DNA from: Megalonaias nervosa | Taxonomy: Eukaryota; Mollusca; Bivalvia; Unionida; Unionidae | Direction: 5' to 3' | Assembly: GCA_016617855.1 (NCBI GenBank) | Contig: JAECUM010000846.1 | Location: 1 to 64,000 of the forward strand | DNA length: 64,000 nt | Shown here: piece after piece, positions 1-12,219 of the stretch | How positions within the stretch are numbered: position 1 is the first letter of the stretch | Layout: every line of letters starts with the position of its first letter | Position numbers and translations under genes: made by a program | The notes under the pieces: generated by a model | Told to the model about the DNA's origin: nothing | Databases searched by the model: none | What the model saw: the letters and a program-made list of their open reading frames with translations, nothing else

Positions 1-119
1 ACTGATTGTTACCTCCAAAATAGTACCCTTAAACATCAGTGCCTCTTTGCTTCTGCAACTGTTTAATGTATTGCAGAAGGTCTGTTGTGTATTTAATTTA
101 TGTTGCATTTTACAAATGA

Positions 120-445
120 AAGAATTAGGTTCTTATTAACTTTTGATTGTGTCGGTTGTTGTTATGATGCAAGCTCAGACACTTGTCAAATACTGTGTTG
201 ATAACTTGTGTTACAAATCCAGTCAGTTTCAGTATTGTATATGTTGATGTGCCTATAGTCTCGAACGCGGTAAGGTGCAAATGGCCTTGATTGTGGTTCT
301 GTGCTAAAAGTCTTTTGATGATATCACAACAATATAATCCCAAAAAGTCCTTGTCTGAATTCACTATAGTTACAAATTAATGTTTTTTTTCCAACAATGT
401 TTTGGATGAGCGCTTTATATTTACAGTGAATAAATAATTCCACCA
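120..445 (-). repeat. Inverted LTR fragment, gypsy-class retrotransposon family
   Basis: Read on the minus strand, this stretch matches the middle of the LTR seen at 3360-4015 and 45517-46192. The shared order is a GTGAATTC block, a GGATTATATT-like block, then blocks resembling GGCACATTCAAGG and GGCACATC. It lies head-to-head with the plus-strand LTR that follows. The match was judged by eye and the ends are approximate. Confidence 0.5.
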
Positions 446-524
446 AATGATACACTGAACACAACAATAAGACTGATTCTGCTTCAAGATGTTAAGGCAA
501 GAATGAGTAAATTTTCAAGTAAAC

Positions 525-760
525 AACATTATATTAAAGCAATAAGACGATTTAGCACATTCGAGACTAGTGGCACATCAGCATATTAAAAAATGGAATA
601 ATTTGCAAGTTTGCTAGAATTCATTCGGAAAACTCCATACTTCTTGGCTTGTTATATAACTGTTAGGACTATTTGTGACTTAATTTTTTCTTTGTATTCT
701 AGGGAAATAAATTATTAGTTGAATTTTACAAAACATATTTGTCTTTGCTCTTTTCTGTTA
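525..760 (+). repeat. 5' LTR (partial) of degraded gypsy-class element
   Basis: This segment aligns with 3730-4015: both carry AATTCATTCGG, a TTGGACTTG-like block, an ACTATTTG(T/G)GA block and a run resembling AATTTTACAAAAC before TTTGCTCTTTTCTG. It is much diverged from the 3' copy, so the insertion is old. The left part of the LTR is missing or replaced by the inverted fragment at 120-445. Confidence 0.6.
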
Positions 761-1221
761 ACTCGTTAAACACTATAGAGTCGTGATAGAACATTGGAGT
801 AGTAGTCCGGGATACGAATTTATCTAAAATATTTCAGAAAACTTCAATGTGTTTTTTAAATTTAACTTCACTTTGTTTCTGAAATTTTGTTTAGGTCCCT
901 GGTTCTTTAATTTCACATATTTGAGACACATGTAATGAAACCAGCAAGCTTTCACAATGTCGTTTAAAGTGGAGAACTTTATTTTAAATTCTACCCATGA
1001 AGGGTCATGAAAAAGAACGAATTGCTTCAGCTTGCCAGACGGTATGATTGTTTTTTTAGGCGAAGGCTTCTTTAACGAAGTAAGAAATACAAAATATTTC
1101 GGTCCAATATTTGTTGGCAAATAATTTTGGGGGGATAGAAGTTCTATACTTTGATTTGTAAGTCTGTACCTGGTTCGGATAGGAAATTAAAAGAAATGCA
1201 GTTTTTTTATTTTAAAAAAAG

Positions 1222-3300
1222 ATGGAACTAGAGTTAAGAAAGCTTCGTCTTCAGAACGAAATGATCCAATTGCTGAAAGGGAAAAAAGGAGGGGGAGAGA
1301 TAGCTCCAAAATCAGTAAGAAGATGCAAATGCAAACAGAAAATAAAAAGAGGGAAATACAGATGCAGAGGGAAGATAGAGAAAGGCAATTCAAATTAAAA
1401 GAATTAGAAATAGCAAGCGGAAAGTGCCCCCCACCCCTTGATGCACAAGTTAAGGTTTTCATGTTACCAGAAATATTACGTTAGTACACCTTTTAAGAAA
1501 AAGAAGCAGATCAATAATATCTTCATTTTGAGATTATTGCTGAAAATTTGAAATGGCCAAGAGAAAATTTAACTTTATTATTACGAAGTGTACTAATTTG
1601 CAAAGCTCTTTAAGTCTACATTTCATTGTCGGTACAACAAAGTGCTAATTATAATATGATTAAGGAATGTATCTTGAAGGGTTATGAGTTGGTACCTGAG
1701 GCATATCGACGAAGGTTTAGGAACTGTAGAATAGAAACTGGACAGACCCATGTCGAATTTGCAAGGGAAAAAGAACAATTATTTGATAGGTGGTGCTCAG
1801 TCAGGAAGGTTGATCAAGATTACGATAACCTCAGACAACTCATATTAGCTGAAGAGTTCATGAATTGTGTCCATTGCAACGTCAAGACTAACTTGATGAG
1901 CAAGTCAAAAATGTAGAAAATACAGCTCGTATAGCTGACAACTTTTCCTTGTCTCGTAAAGTTTAATTTGTCAATAAGTCTTCCTCCCAACAGTCTTTTG
2001 GTTTTAAAAAATCTTATCTAAGAGCACTTCCAAATCTCAATCTGGCACATTTTAAACAATCAAACTTCTGATAAGACTGAACAGAAATCCTTATCTGTTC
2101 CTTTGTGAACCTATTGTAAAATGGAAGGGTACGTCGTTTCTGATTGCTACAGATTGAAAAAAATTGCAACAGAATAAAGACAGAGCTATTCAAAATTTTC
2201 CTAATTCTAAGAGGTCAAAGGCACGGTCATGTAATGAAAGCAAGACATTTCTTGGGTCAAACAAACCCCAGTCAGCTTTAATTATGAAAAAATTATGAAC
2301 CATTAATGTCGAAAGGTTCTGTATCACTTACTAGCGATTCTGCCAAGCTTATCACTAGCAAAATATTAAGGGACACATGAGCTTCTCCGAGTTTTTTATT
2401 GTCAGGTACTTTGTATTTATTTGAAAAGTCTTCTTCTAGTGAAGGTGTTCTTATTCTGAGACTAAGGTGCGGCTTTGTCAATTTTCATCTGCATTGTGCA
2501 TACTTGCCATCAGAAAGGACCCGTGACAGTCGGAACAGTGAATGACGTGTTTACCCATCGAAGGTATTCGCTTATTACTAGGTAATGATCTAGCTGGAGA
2601 TAAGGATGTGATTAATCTACTTGTAACTGACAAGCCTTGCCTGTGTTACATTTTTAGGACATATTGTGGGGCACGGTCAAGTTAAACCTATAGAACTTAC
2701 TTTCAAGGTTATCTCTGAACCCTGTGCCTGACAGCAACAAGCAATTGATGCAATATTTTATTATGGCTGGACATTATCAGGAATTTTGCTCACATTTTAA
2801 AATAATTCCAGAACCTCGAACCAATTGTTAAGTAAGAAAGCCAAGTTTTATTGGTCTGAAAAATGTCAGGAGGCTTTTGATAAATTAAAGGCCATACTTA
2901 ACAGTGCACCAATTCTTTTAGCTCTATATTTCAGTCTATCATTTAAAATTGTCTGCTGATGGGAGTGATATAGGGGTTGGTGGAGTATTGATTCAAGAAG
3001 ACAAAAACGGTTTGGGTTACCCATGTGCTATTTTTCTAAGCAATTAAGCATGTACCAGAAACATTAATCGAGAAGGAATGTCTGGCTTTGATATTGGCTT
3101 TGCAACAGTTTGAAGTGTGTATTAGTTCAGGTCCTTCAACGATTATTGTATTTAGTTACCGCAACCACTTGCTTTCATTGACAAAATAGAAAACAAAATC
3201 AGAAATTGTTATGGTGGAGTTTGATGTTGTGGAATAACACATTGACATTAGGCACATCAAGGAAAAGATACTCTAACTGCAGGTACACTTCCATATGTAT
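1222..3300 (+). mobile_element. Degraded gypsy/Gmr1-like LTR retrotransposon, internal region
   Basis: Remnants of gag and pol lie in the expected order on the plus strand, broken by many stops and frameshifts. An N-terminal charged segment starts at the ATG at 1222. A SCAN-like capsid piece at 1626-1916 includes YELVPEAYRRRFRNCR and HVEFAREKEQLFDRW. A zinc knuckle near 2105-2150 keeps two cysteines (YCKMEG...SDCY) but has lost its first cysteine to TGA and its histidine to tyrosine. A protease-end motif (LLLGNDLAGDK) lies near 2570-2600. An RNase H region near 2860-3120 reads EKCQEAFDKLKAIL, DIGVGGVLIQED and EKECLALILALQQFE, and a DIRHIKEK block follows near 3246. Much of the reverse transcriptase is not recognisable. 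The element cannot encode a functional product. Confidence 0.75.
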
Positions 3301-3359
3301 AGAAGTACAATATTGCTTCATTTTGTGTTTATCTTGTGACATTCATAAGACATCTTCCT

Positions 3360-3891
3360 GTGTAATTTAAATATTATATTATTATTATTTGGAGGTAAAC
3401 ATGTTTACTGGGTTTGAGTTCTAGATACAGCCTTGATTCTGACCTTAGAATTTTCTAGAAACAAATTTTGTGTACCGTTGGATGAAATATTCCATTTTAA
3501 ATGACCTAAGTCCAGGGCATTGTGTTGTGTCATAAATCAGGTGACAGTCTGTATATAAGCTTGAAGGAAACAGAATTATTTATTCCATATCCTAACATCA
3601 GTCTTAGTGGAATCAATTTTAGTTGTGTTCATATGAGAGGATCTTATTTATTTAGTTGAATTATTTATTGTAATTTTAAAGTATTCATTGATTTAGGACT
3701 AAACCACTATTTAGGAATCATTGTGAATTCATTCAAAGACATTTTGATTTTACCAGCACATCAACACATTCAAAATTGGAATTCATTCGGCACTCAGCTA
3801 AAATTAATTCGGAATACTCTACACTTTTGGACTTGTAATAGAACTGTAAGAACTATTTGGGATTTAATTCACAATGCTTTTATTTTCTTAT

Positions 3892-3922
<31 letters not shown>

Positions 3923-4015
3923 CATTTGGTGTTCTCGGGAAACAAATTATTTGTGGAATTTTACAAAACTTGTTGGTTTTCGCTCTTTTCTGCTTCTTAG
4001 TTCAAGACCAAAGAG
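3360..4015 (+). repeat. 3' LTR of the degraded gypsy-class element
   Basis: This segment follows the RNase H relic. It matches the reverse complement of 45517-46192 along most of its length, including GTTTACCTGG-like, CAGCCTTGATT and GTGAATTCATTCAAAGACATT blocks. The left end appears to start with TG near 3359. A poly-T run at about 3893-3922 sits inside it. The ends are approximate and no target-site duplication was identified. Confidence 0.6.
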
Positions 4016-4107
4016 CTGAAAAAATTAATTAATTCCATCTATCATAATTGTCTGTATTACAAATAACAACTACTAAATTTAACGTATCTAAAGACTACCT
4101 TGGGCGT

Positions 4108-4110
4108 GCA

Positions 4111-4165
<55 letters not shown>

Positions 4166-4168
4166 GCG
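4108..4168. repeat. Compound microsatellite (GCAC)n-(CA)n-(CG)n
   Basis: A run of GCAC units passes into CA units and then into an almost pure CG run (CGCGCG). Long CG runs are unusual in this CpG-poor AT-rich DNA. Open frames crossing it are low-complexity artefacts. Confidence 0.9.
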
Positions 4169-5046
4169 CTTCCACACACTTTCCCCTAGGGGAGAGAAAA
4201 TCGTCTGTTGTACGAGGAAAATTAAATAAATGCGTCACCTAAAAATACCAGAAATGATTTCGTCTCGGTTTGTCGGATACAGTAACCAATATATATGGAG
4301 ACACCAGTGAAAATAATTAGTATTTTACCCGTTTATTGTGCAACATATTTCCTACTGATATAGTTATTCTTTATTGAAATGAATCAATTTAAAAAAATAT
4401 ATATATATATATTTAAAAGAAAACATTTTGAATGGTTGAAATGCAAGGAACGAAACTAACGAATGACTTCAAGGAGATAATAAGTTTGGCAATACAAAAA
4501 TTCATGTTATTTGGTTTTTATGTATAGAAATTCTTACCTTTTAATGTCTAATCATCTTCTGCCTCTCGAGTAATTCTTCTCAGGTCATATTGTTTATACG
4601 TATATTCATCTTCATATTCGAATGCACCCCGGTCATTTCTGTACTTAGATGTTTAAGGATTCATGTAAGAGAGTCTTGTTTTCAATTGGAACAACTCGCT
4701 CACGGTCCAGCTTATTTTTAAATCTATAGCGAATGTGCATCAATCCATCTCTCCAATTTGTACGATGTTATCAAATTAGATATGCTGTGATACAGAGAAC
4801 TTTCACGGGAAAATAAATTAACAATATCCAAAATTCAGTCCTGTTTTGTTTATATTGTATTGATAAGTTTAGCAGAGCGAATCAAAACTGTGGTGGCACC
4901 AACCCTACTACTTAAGGAAATTTTGCTAATTAAATGCGATATCTTCGGACGTTTTGAATATAAAATAATGCATGTACCTTTAAAGTATTCAACAAAAATA
5001 TTGTATAATGTTACACATATTTTCTACATTTGGAATATTGCATTAA

Positions 5047-5114
<68 letters not shown>

Positions 5115-6178
5115 AAGGCCTACAATGCATTCTTTTTGGGCCTTCTTAGACATCGTAAAAATCAGAAAATCAAATGACATATGTCATCAAATGAAATAAA
5201 AACATAACCAATGTTGATTTGATTCACAGCATCTTATATAAAAAGCAGCGAGAGTCACCAGTTTTGTCCTACATCAAATCAGAATAATTAAAGACTGCAA
5301 TTTTTTTTTCAGTTTTATGAACGTATTTTTCTTGATTAAATAATCTTCAAATTTTACCAGTTGTTCAAACCTTCAAGAATGAGTACTTTAACCATCTTTT
5401 GCAGAACTTATCACGCAAGAATTTATCACGCAAACAATACCTGTACAAAAATAGACTTCATATACATTGTGGGACTATAATTTTATATTGTGGTACTTTA
5501 AAATTATAAACGTTTTAAAAGTATAATGACAAGCATTGTAGAAAACACAATGAGGATCAATTTCCACCAAGACAAATGACTTCTCTTTCGCTTCATTACG
5601 AGCATTCTTTACTCAAGGTTACACGCCAATCAAACAACTAAACCGAACTGAATAGCTGGTAAAAACGTCTCTGAACCACAAGTTTTCATACCTCCGTGAA
5701 AGAAAAAGCAAAAATTATGCGGGAAAATATGACAATGCTTTCACAAGTTTAAAGGAAATTTTACTTTTCTCTTAGAATTTGTTACCTTCGCCTGCCATCA
5801 ACACAAGACATGTGCGGAGCGACATAGACACGAAGGTGAGTGGGTTATTGACCTAGAAATACTCTGTTTTTGTCGAAATTGCATCAACATTGCATCCTTT
5901 GACATCAAAATTTCCATTTGAATTTACAACATTGCTAGTTTCTGATTAAACTTATATATCTTTTTTTTTTCCAAAATAAGATCTTTAAATAATATTTTAA
6001 TCCTTTAAAAACCTATTAATATTCAATGATAATAAATCATTAATTAGATTTTTTAATTTGGATTAGAAGTATTCGCCCGAAGTATATCATATACGATTAT
6101 GTTTTCTAACTACTGAGAGCTTCTTATCTGTTCATTCAAGTATACACAGACACTGATACATCATTACTGGACACATGA
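4169..6178. other. Intergenic AT-rich stretch, no gene seen
   Basis: No coding exon or RNA gene was recognised. The stretch contains a perfect (TA)n run of about 60 bp at 5050-5110 and short A/T-rich tracts. Reading frames through the TA run are simple-sequence artefacts. Confidence 0.6.
5050..5110. repeat. (TA)n microsatellite
   Basis: A pure TA dinucleotide run of about 60 bp, self-complementary and able to extrude a cruciform. Confidence 0.95.
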
Positions 6179-6420
6179 GGGGCCAAAGGTGGCCGAGCAG
6201 TGTGGCGCTCGCCTTTACAGGTATTTGACATCTTACATCTGTCCAAGCGGGTTCGAGACTCGGGTTGACCAATGTGGATATGTAAGAAAGCTCGCCAGCA
6301 GGTTCGCGTGGGTCGATGGTTCTTCCCAGGGTTTCCCCGGGTTCATCCTCCATCTGTTATACTGGCCTCCATATATATTCCTATCATGTGTTGAAATTTC
6401 GCTTTAAACCAATCAAACCA
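6179..6420 (+). mobile_element. SINE family A, tRNA-derived head
   Basis: The copy starts with GGTGGCCGAGCAGTG (A-box-like) and carries GGGTTCGAGACTC (B-box-like), as in a tRNA-derived pol III promoter. A conserved body follows (GGTTCTTCCC, GGTTTCCCCGGGTTC, CTGGCCTCCAT, CATGTGTTGAAA). Other copies in the window lie at 28173, 28858, 45258, 46991, 52729 and 54364 and end in an (ACA)n/(TTG)n tail. This copy has lost a recognisable tail. Confidence 0.75.
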
Positions 6421-7716
6421 AAGTGGACACAGGAGGTCGCCTCTTCGTTTAAACGGTCTTCATGCGTCAATAATTACTTCCGAGATTTCCGGGTCGAATG
6501 GGTATATCGCGTTTGAAGCAATATTTTCTGCATAAATATTCATTGTATTTCTCCTATCTTTCTTCCTCTAAAAGAGGAATCATCAATTATTGATTCGGAG
6601 ACACCGTTCCTTAGGTTCGCAACTCGTATGATGAAGTAGCTTTATTTGGTATACAGCCTGGATTGGTGTGTCAAAAGCTATTTTGTGTTTTTGTGGCGTC
6701 TGGATTTAATATACCTCGAAAAGCGTTTAAGTTGTGCCTATCACACATCTGACTTGCACTTGTGATTTGGGAATGTTCTAAAATTATTGTTTATATGTTC
6801 ATTTTCTTTTTTTATTAAATGTAGACAGGTATTACAAGCAGACAAATAAACTCTTGAACTAAAGACATAATTGAATTGTCTGGATGTTAAATAATACGCG
6901 TAAAAATAAGTAAAACACCTAATAACAACTTGCCATCTTCTATGTATGTTCTCAGTTTAATTCCGTGTCGTCATACCGCCAATCACGCTAATTTTTAATA
7001 TTTGTATCTCGTCTTTGAAATAAAACGGTTAATGGTACTTTGCACAACAGAACGGAACCAAAATAAAAGTAATAACTTTCTAGTGAAAGAAAACTAGCAC
7101 TAGTTAATCTAAACTCTGAACACATGGATGATCTTCAGCGAATGTTGGAACCAGCAATAAATTTATTATATATCAGAATGAAGATAAACCTTAAAATTAA
7201 AGAGAAATGTACATTGTAAGCTATAGCTACATTATCCAAGTATCAACAGGCACACTTTGTTGCTATGGTTCCATTATCCACCATTGCTAATGAATCTATT
7301 TATGGTCAACGTCTTTAAGAAATGAAAATAAAATCAATATACGCAGAACAGAGATACCCTCAAAATGAAGGTTATTGCCACATCAGCAACCATGATATAC
7401 AACACACAAAAAAAGACAAAGAAGGAGACACCAGACTCAAGCTTGATTTTATTGCTGAATTCTCAAACCCGTTGTAAAATAAAAGAACACACCCAAACAT
7501 ACTCCAGGTTCAAGATTCGTATTTTTATTTGTTTGGCAAACACTGTAGCAGAGATCATCAACAGATACCAAAGAAATACACAAAGCATTCATGTTGCAGA
7601 ACACATTCCAACTTTTACCGCTTGAAAACCTTAGCCTGGGACAGAAATGGAAAAGTTTTAATAACTGAACACACAGACATTAAGTAGCAACAGGAGTTTC
7701 ATACATTATGGTGAAG

Positions 7717-7780
<64 letters not shown>

Positions 7781-8670
7781 CTTCACCAAATAAAGGGTCA
7801 CATTCTTTGTATTTGTACGTCAGTTCAACTCCCTTTACGAGATTTCATTAAGAAATGTACAGTTTGAAAATATAAGGTTTCTTGTTTATTATGATTACAC
7901 AGTCTTTCATTGTAACACCTATTGTAATTCTTTACTGACCAAATTACTTCGCCCAAAAGGTTTGTCGTTATATTATATATTTGTTTTGTCGTGTTTCTCC
8001 CCACAAAGCTGTTGCCACAATGTGAGCGCTGATTTTTAACAGGATTTCATTAAAAACAAAGAATACACACCACACGGACTCGGATCAAATTTCGCCTAAT
8101 TTAGAGTTGGTTTATTGGAAGTCGGGACCCTGTTATCAAAACTAACTTCGAACTACTTTTAGAAATGTGCAGGATAACTTGTTTGTTTAAAAACAAAAGA
8201 TTAAATGAATGTCTTATTTCAAACAACTTGAAAATTCGAGCCATATTGTTACGATTTGATGATGTTTATTATTTCAAACATCACCAACATAGCTCATTTT
8301 AGGACACAGATATTTTTCTCCTATTTGTTTTAAATAATATCTCCAAGAAAAAAAGTTTCTGAATATATTTTATTGACGTCGAATGCTAATGTTCGTGACT
8401 ACTGGCGAAGGAAACATATTGAGAACTGGAAGTTTGTTTTATGTTGGTCGCACCATCCAGTAAGAAAACATACTTTGTTGAGGAATATTATTCTGACGAA
8501 AACATATTTATGTTAATCTGTAACATATCTACCAGCCTTCTTAATATACTTATGTTAAATGACAACAAAGAGGGGGTTTGACTGCTTCTTCGTAACCTTG
8601 TTTAAATAGCATCCATTATACTTTCAGAAGACCAACCGTATTCTGAAATCAGCTCTCGTCCTTGCAGAAA
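6421..8670. other. Intergenic stretch upstream of the 8671 gene
   Basis: No convincing gene was found. A TA-rich palindrome lies at 7709-7788. A pyrimidine-rich stretch ending in CAG at 8665-8667 precedes the 8671 start codon and could be a 3' splice site for a 5'-UTR intron. Confidence 0.5.
7709..7788. repeat. 80-bp TA-rich palindrome
   Basis: The left end TGGTGAAGTAATAT is answered by ATATTACTTCACCA at the right end, with a pure AT run between. The whole 80 bp is therefore self-complementary. It may be a foldback element whose centre has expanded as (AT)n. Confidence 0.85.
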
Positions 8671-9486
8671 ATGGGTGAGCTTGAACGACAGACAAATTAT
8701 GGCACGCGCTGGGCCTCGTCTATTAGGAACAAAAATTTCATCCCCCAGATTCCACGCGAGTACAGCACGCCTGTCCGTGCTGCTAATGCAATGAGTACAC
8801 GTATCAAGGACAAGAAAATTGCACGTGCTGAGCGTGTCAAAAATAGATTTGATTCAAGGTTCAGCCATGAAATGAAGCTCGTACAGGACTTTCAGAAAAG
8901 AATACAAATCAAAACTTTACCTTTTAATGATGACAGCTTTCAAAAGGAAAGAGCCCATTCAGCTAATCCTGGATTCCTGAAGGCGGAAAATGAAAAAGGG
9001 GCCGGGGAACAAGAGAAAAAGTTGCAAAAGGACACTTCAAGCGAGATGAATTCTAAGGCACTATGCGGCGATGCACTGACATCGTTCAAACATTTCAACG
9101 GAGGATTCAGACATGCAAAAAGTGCTCACAATCCGTCTGTTGACCAAAGAGATGAGACTAGTGAAGATGAGGAAAACAAAACCATCACTCAAACGAACAC
9201 TGTCCTCTCCAGCTTTCGGCTGCGAAGCAGCTACCGAAGACATAGGGCCAAAACAAGTCTAGGGTTTGCTGAGGGTACGAGCGACAACTGGGATTTGTCC
9301 AGGTCGTACAGGAGGCTGAGGGAGGCGTATAAAAAAGAGGTGGACGAGAAAACAGAGACGTACGAAGACAGATTCAGACAAATGCAGGAACAGCAAAAAC
9401 GTAGTCATGAACTATTACTAGAACGCTCCAGGAAGATATTCAAAGATATTATCGAGGGGTCTTTGGTTGACATGAACCAGATTTAG
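8671..9486 (+). CDS. Uncharacterised basic coiled-coil protein, single exon
   Basis: An intact 271-residue open frame starts at ATG 8671 in a good context (AAAATGG) and ends at TAG 9484-9486. I do not recognise the family. The protein is hydrophilic and rich in Arg, Lys, Glu and Gln, with no signal peptide or membrane segment. The first 80 residues are very basic (IKDKKIARAERVKNRFDSR). The middle is polar and probably disordered, with an acidic patch (DETSEDEENK). The last 60 residues look like a charged helix or coiled coil (REAYKKEVDEKTETYEDRFR and onward to LLLERSRKIFKDIIEG). This suggests a cytoplasmic or cytoskeletal role, which is inference only. Composition is richer in G+C than the flanks and no stop interrupts 816 bp, so I take it as real. 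The CAG just before AAAATGG may be a splice acceptor of a 5'-UTR intron; if so, no coding exon is needed upstream because the ATG lies just inside the exon. Confidence 0.75.
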   Translation: MGELERQTNYGTRWASSIRNKNFIPQIPREYSTPVRAANAMSTRIKDKKIARAERVKNRFDSRFSHEMKLVQDFQKRIQIKTLPFNDDSFQKERAHSANPGFLKAENEKGAGEQEKKLQKDTSSEMNSKALCGDALTSFKHFNGGFRHAKSAHNPSVDQRDETSEDEENKTITQTNTVLSSFRLRSSYRRHRAKTSLGFAEGTSDNWDLSRSYRRLREAYKKEVDEKTETYEDRFRQMQEQQKRSHELLLERSRKIFKDIIEGSLVDMNQI

Positions 9487-9492
9487 AATAAA
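9487..9492 (+). promoter_or_regulatory. Polyadenylation signal AATAAA
   Basis: A canonical AATAAA begins on the base directly after the TAG stop of the 8671-9486 gene. If used, cleavage would leave a 3' UTR of only about 20-30 nt. The hexamer match is certain but its use is inferred. Confidence 0.5.
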
Positions 9493-9559
9493 CAAGGACC
9501 CCACGTGGATTTCGACACATTCAGACTCCCAAACTAAACATCTTTCTGTCGTATGAAAA

Positions 9560-9655
9560 GATGCACAGCGCCAGATCGGGGCCCGAACCCGGATGTCCCG
9601 AACAAAAGATAGGTACTCTTCCACCTTAGCTATCCGAGCCGGTCCCGCCGGAAGC
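9560..9655 (-). mobile_element. tRNA-derived SINE head (family C)
   Basis: On the minus strand the stretch reads GGCTCGGATAGCTAAGGTGG (A-box-like) and, further on, CCGGGTTCGGGCCCCG (B-box-like, T-arm-like). Acceptor pairing is poor, so it is more likely a SINE promoter than a tRNA gene. It lies 70 bp downstream of the 8671-9486 gene in opposite orientation. Confidence 0.5.
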
Positions 9656-10974
9656 TGCAGCACTCCAGTTTATGACAATCTGACCTACTTACAGTGGAAA
9701 AGGGTTTTTAGAGAGACTAGAGAATTAGGACTGTGCGCCACTGCCAATAAAGGGGACCCCCTTTTTGTTTACCACCATTTTATTTAGGTAGAAAAGATGG
9801 ACATAAAAGGGAAGTAAACAAAAAAAAAAAAAATAAATAAAAATAAAAATTAAAACAAACCGCTCAGAATGACCTTAATGATTATAATTTTAACATTGAG
9901 AATAATTTTATTGTGGACGGACGTATGGACGGACACGCACAGTGGAACAAAATTGATCCCCATGTCGAGTTTATCCCGGGAAGGCTAGGTAAATAGTATA
10001 TTGTTGTGGCGGGTTGGGTTGGCTCGTTTGATTGTATTTTTTTTGGGGTGGGGGTAAGAGGTTAATATATGGGCTTATATACTCCCTTTAATTCAACCAA
10101 CACTAAAAGTCAGCCAGCCTTTTTAATTATTTTAACAATGGTTATGTTGTAGCCTGTGCCAGAAAGGTATTCTTCTAGCGCGTCTTTCGATTTGTCTCCT
10201 TTCAAATGTGTATGTATGCATGTATGAATGAATGAATGTCTGCATGTCTGTCTGTCTGTGTGCGTGTATGTATTATTTATTAATTTTGCACTGCCACATG
10301 GTAATTTATACTAGTAGAGAAGAAAGAAAGAAAATCCAAACATTTGACATGGATGTAAAGACGTTACAATTTAACATGTATGTGAAGACGACACGAGCGT
10401 GGTTTCCAGAATAACGAGCCGGCAAGATTTTCAGCTCAACTAGATTCGAACTGGCCATATTCGCTATCCTTTTGTCTCCTGTATGAATCACTTATGGAAA
10501 CATGTTACTTTCGTGTTTTGTTTGAGTTGAAATAAAACAACTTGAAAAGAAAAGCTGTAACTGATTAATAACATAACTTGTTAATGTTTTCTTACGATAC
10601 ATGCTTTCTTGAGAATAAGACGTTTTATGTCGGCTATAAAATTGCTTCGCATATCTGAACTTCTGCACATAAAAACAACGTACAGTTTTGATATGCTTCA
10701 TTTGCGTACATATTTTATATACATTGTAACTTTTTGTTAAATCAAATAGGCTTTAATGTTTCAAATAAGTTGAAACCCAGTAGCCTGATTTAACGCACAA
10801 ATATCATTACATGTTAAACTGCTGTCGTTCAAGAGCAAAATGTTATCTTTTTTAATTTTTTTTTATGTTGTCTTTCTTAGGTAATGCATCATAGTAGCAA
10901 AAGCCTCACACAGTCCGTATCTTGGTAAACCTGAGCAGGGCCACACGTGCTCATGGCAGTCCTATTTCTTTAGG

Positions 10975-10976
<2 letters not shown>

Positions 10977-11024
<48 letters not shown>
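10977..11024. repeat. (CT)n microsatellite
   Basis: A pure CT run of about 46 bp. Read from the opposite strand it gives an Arg-Glu repeat frame, which is an artefact. Confidence 0.95.
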
Positions 11025-11028
<4 letters not shown>

Positions 11029-11814
11029 TTCTGTCCAGTGTTGCCACGATATCCAGAAACATGGCCCATGCAAGTATTATAAGCTGACGCATTTCTGAAT
11101 CTTAGTAAAATTTTAATACTACGGCACATTTGTTTGTTTTTTTCCAGCCCAGACACAATAAATAAATATATAAGTGCATCGTCACATTATAACCCCGTAC
11201 TCTCCAAATGTACACTGCTCTAAAAATTATCAGACCAGGCATGCTCGAGTGTATTATTAAACAAATTATACATTACAAGACAAGTCAGGCTATGAAGACA
11301 ATAAGCAAAACAAAATAAAATGATAAAAAATTTAACTTTTCACATCATAAATAAATGGAACAATACAACACGCGAAATAATCAAGGGAGATAAAAAAAAA
11401 AATAAAAAAAAAATGAAAGTATCTCTCTTAGTGTGTTGACCCAATATCGGCGGAACAATTATACTATTCCGAGTGCCTTCCCTTGGTCAACTTTAATTAT
11501 GTCATTATGGGCTCAGTACTACATATGCAATATAGTTAGTGTACATAATCGGGCTACACAATTTGCTTTATATTAGATCACGAATATATGTACGTAGCAA
11601 TTACGAAGTATTGGTCGTACTTGGGGGAAGTGACTCTGATAAAATGTTACTAAATGTTACCAAAAAGCCAGTACGTGACTGAGATAAAATATTACTAATT
11701 GTTACCAAATAGGCCGTTATAGTTTTCTTATCTTGTATGCAAAACCCCGGCAAAGTATGCTAATAGCTGATAGCGGTGGATATCATATTTCTCTGTAGTA
11801 GCCTGCTCCAGAAT

Positions 11815-11910
11815 TCTTAGTCATCTGATTAAAATCAGAGCTCCGCTGTTATTCACGTAGGACGGTAGAGATCTGATTTTAATTAGATTGAATTCTTAGT
11901 TCTCTTATTA
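11815..11910. repeat. Small inverted-repeat (MITE-like) element
   Basis: CTGATTAAAATCAGA on the left is answered by TCTGATTTTAATTAG on the right, with about 30 bp between. AATTCTTAG lies outside both arms as a direct repeat. The size and layout suggest a short non-autonomous DNA element, possibly with a 9-bp target duplication. Confidence 0.5.
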
Positions 11911-12219
11911 TTCACTCCCTTCTATTATTTTCCTTTCTTAAGCAAGAAAATAGTGGAGCTAGGCTCTAATACAACACCACGTATATGTTTTTTCTTTTTC
12001 ACAATGATCGTGATTTAACAAATGTCTTGTAGAAATAAGGATTGTAAATTACATTAAATAATGGTTACTTTGTCATGTATGTGCCTTAATTTCGTCCCTG
12101 AAAGGTTGGATGAATTGATGAATAAATGAATGACTGTGTGGATCTGGTAAATACATTGATGGCATAAACTCGTTCAGCCTAACACTTGGTAGCTGACGTG
12201 TGTGTAGACAGGCTAAGAT

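Larger units (their letters stand above)
9660..12215. other. Intergenic stretch, simple repeats and a small inverted repeat
   Basis: No gene was recognised. It holds A-rich tracts near 9820-9850, a (CT)n run at 10977-11024, and a tandem pair of about 47 bp at 11625-11720 carrying GATAAAAT(G/A)TTACTAA. An imperfect inverted repeat lies at 11815-11910. Confidence 0.55.

Noticed and set aside
5000..5177. Open frame through the TA run with a Tyr-Ile repeat
   Set aside because: It is produced by the dinucleotide repeat.
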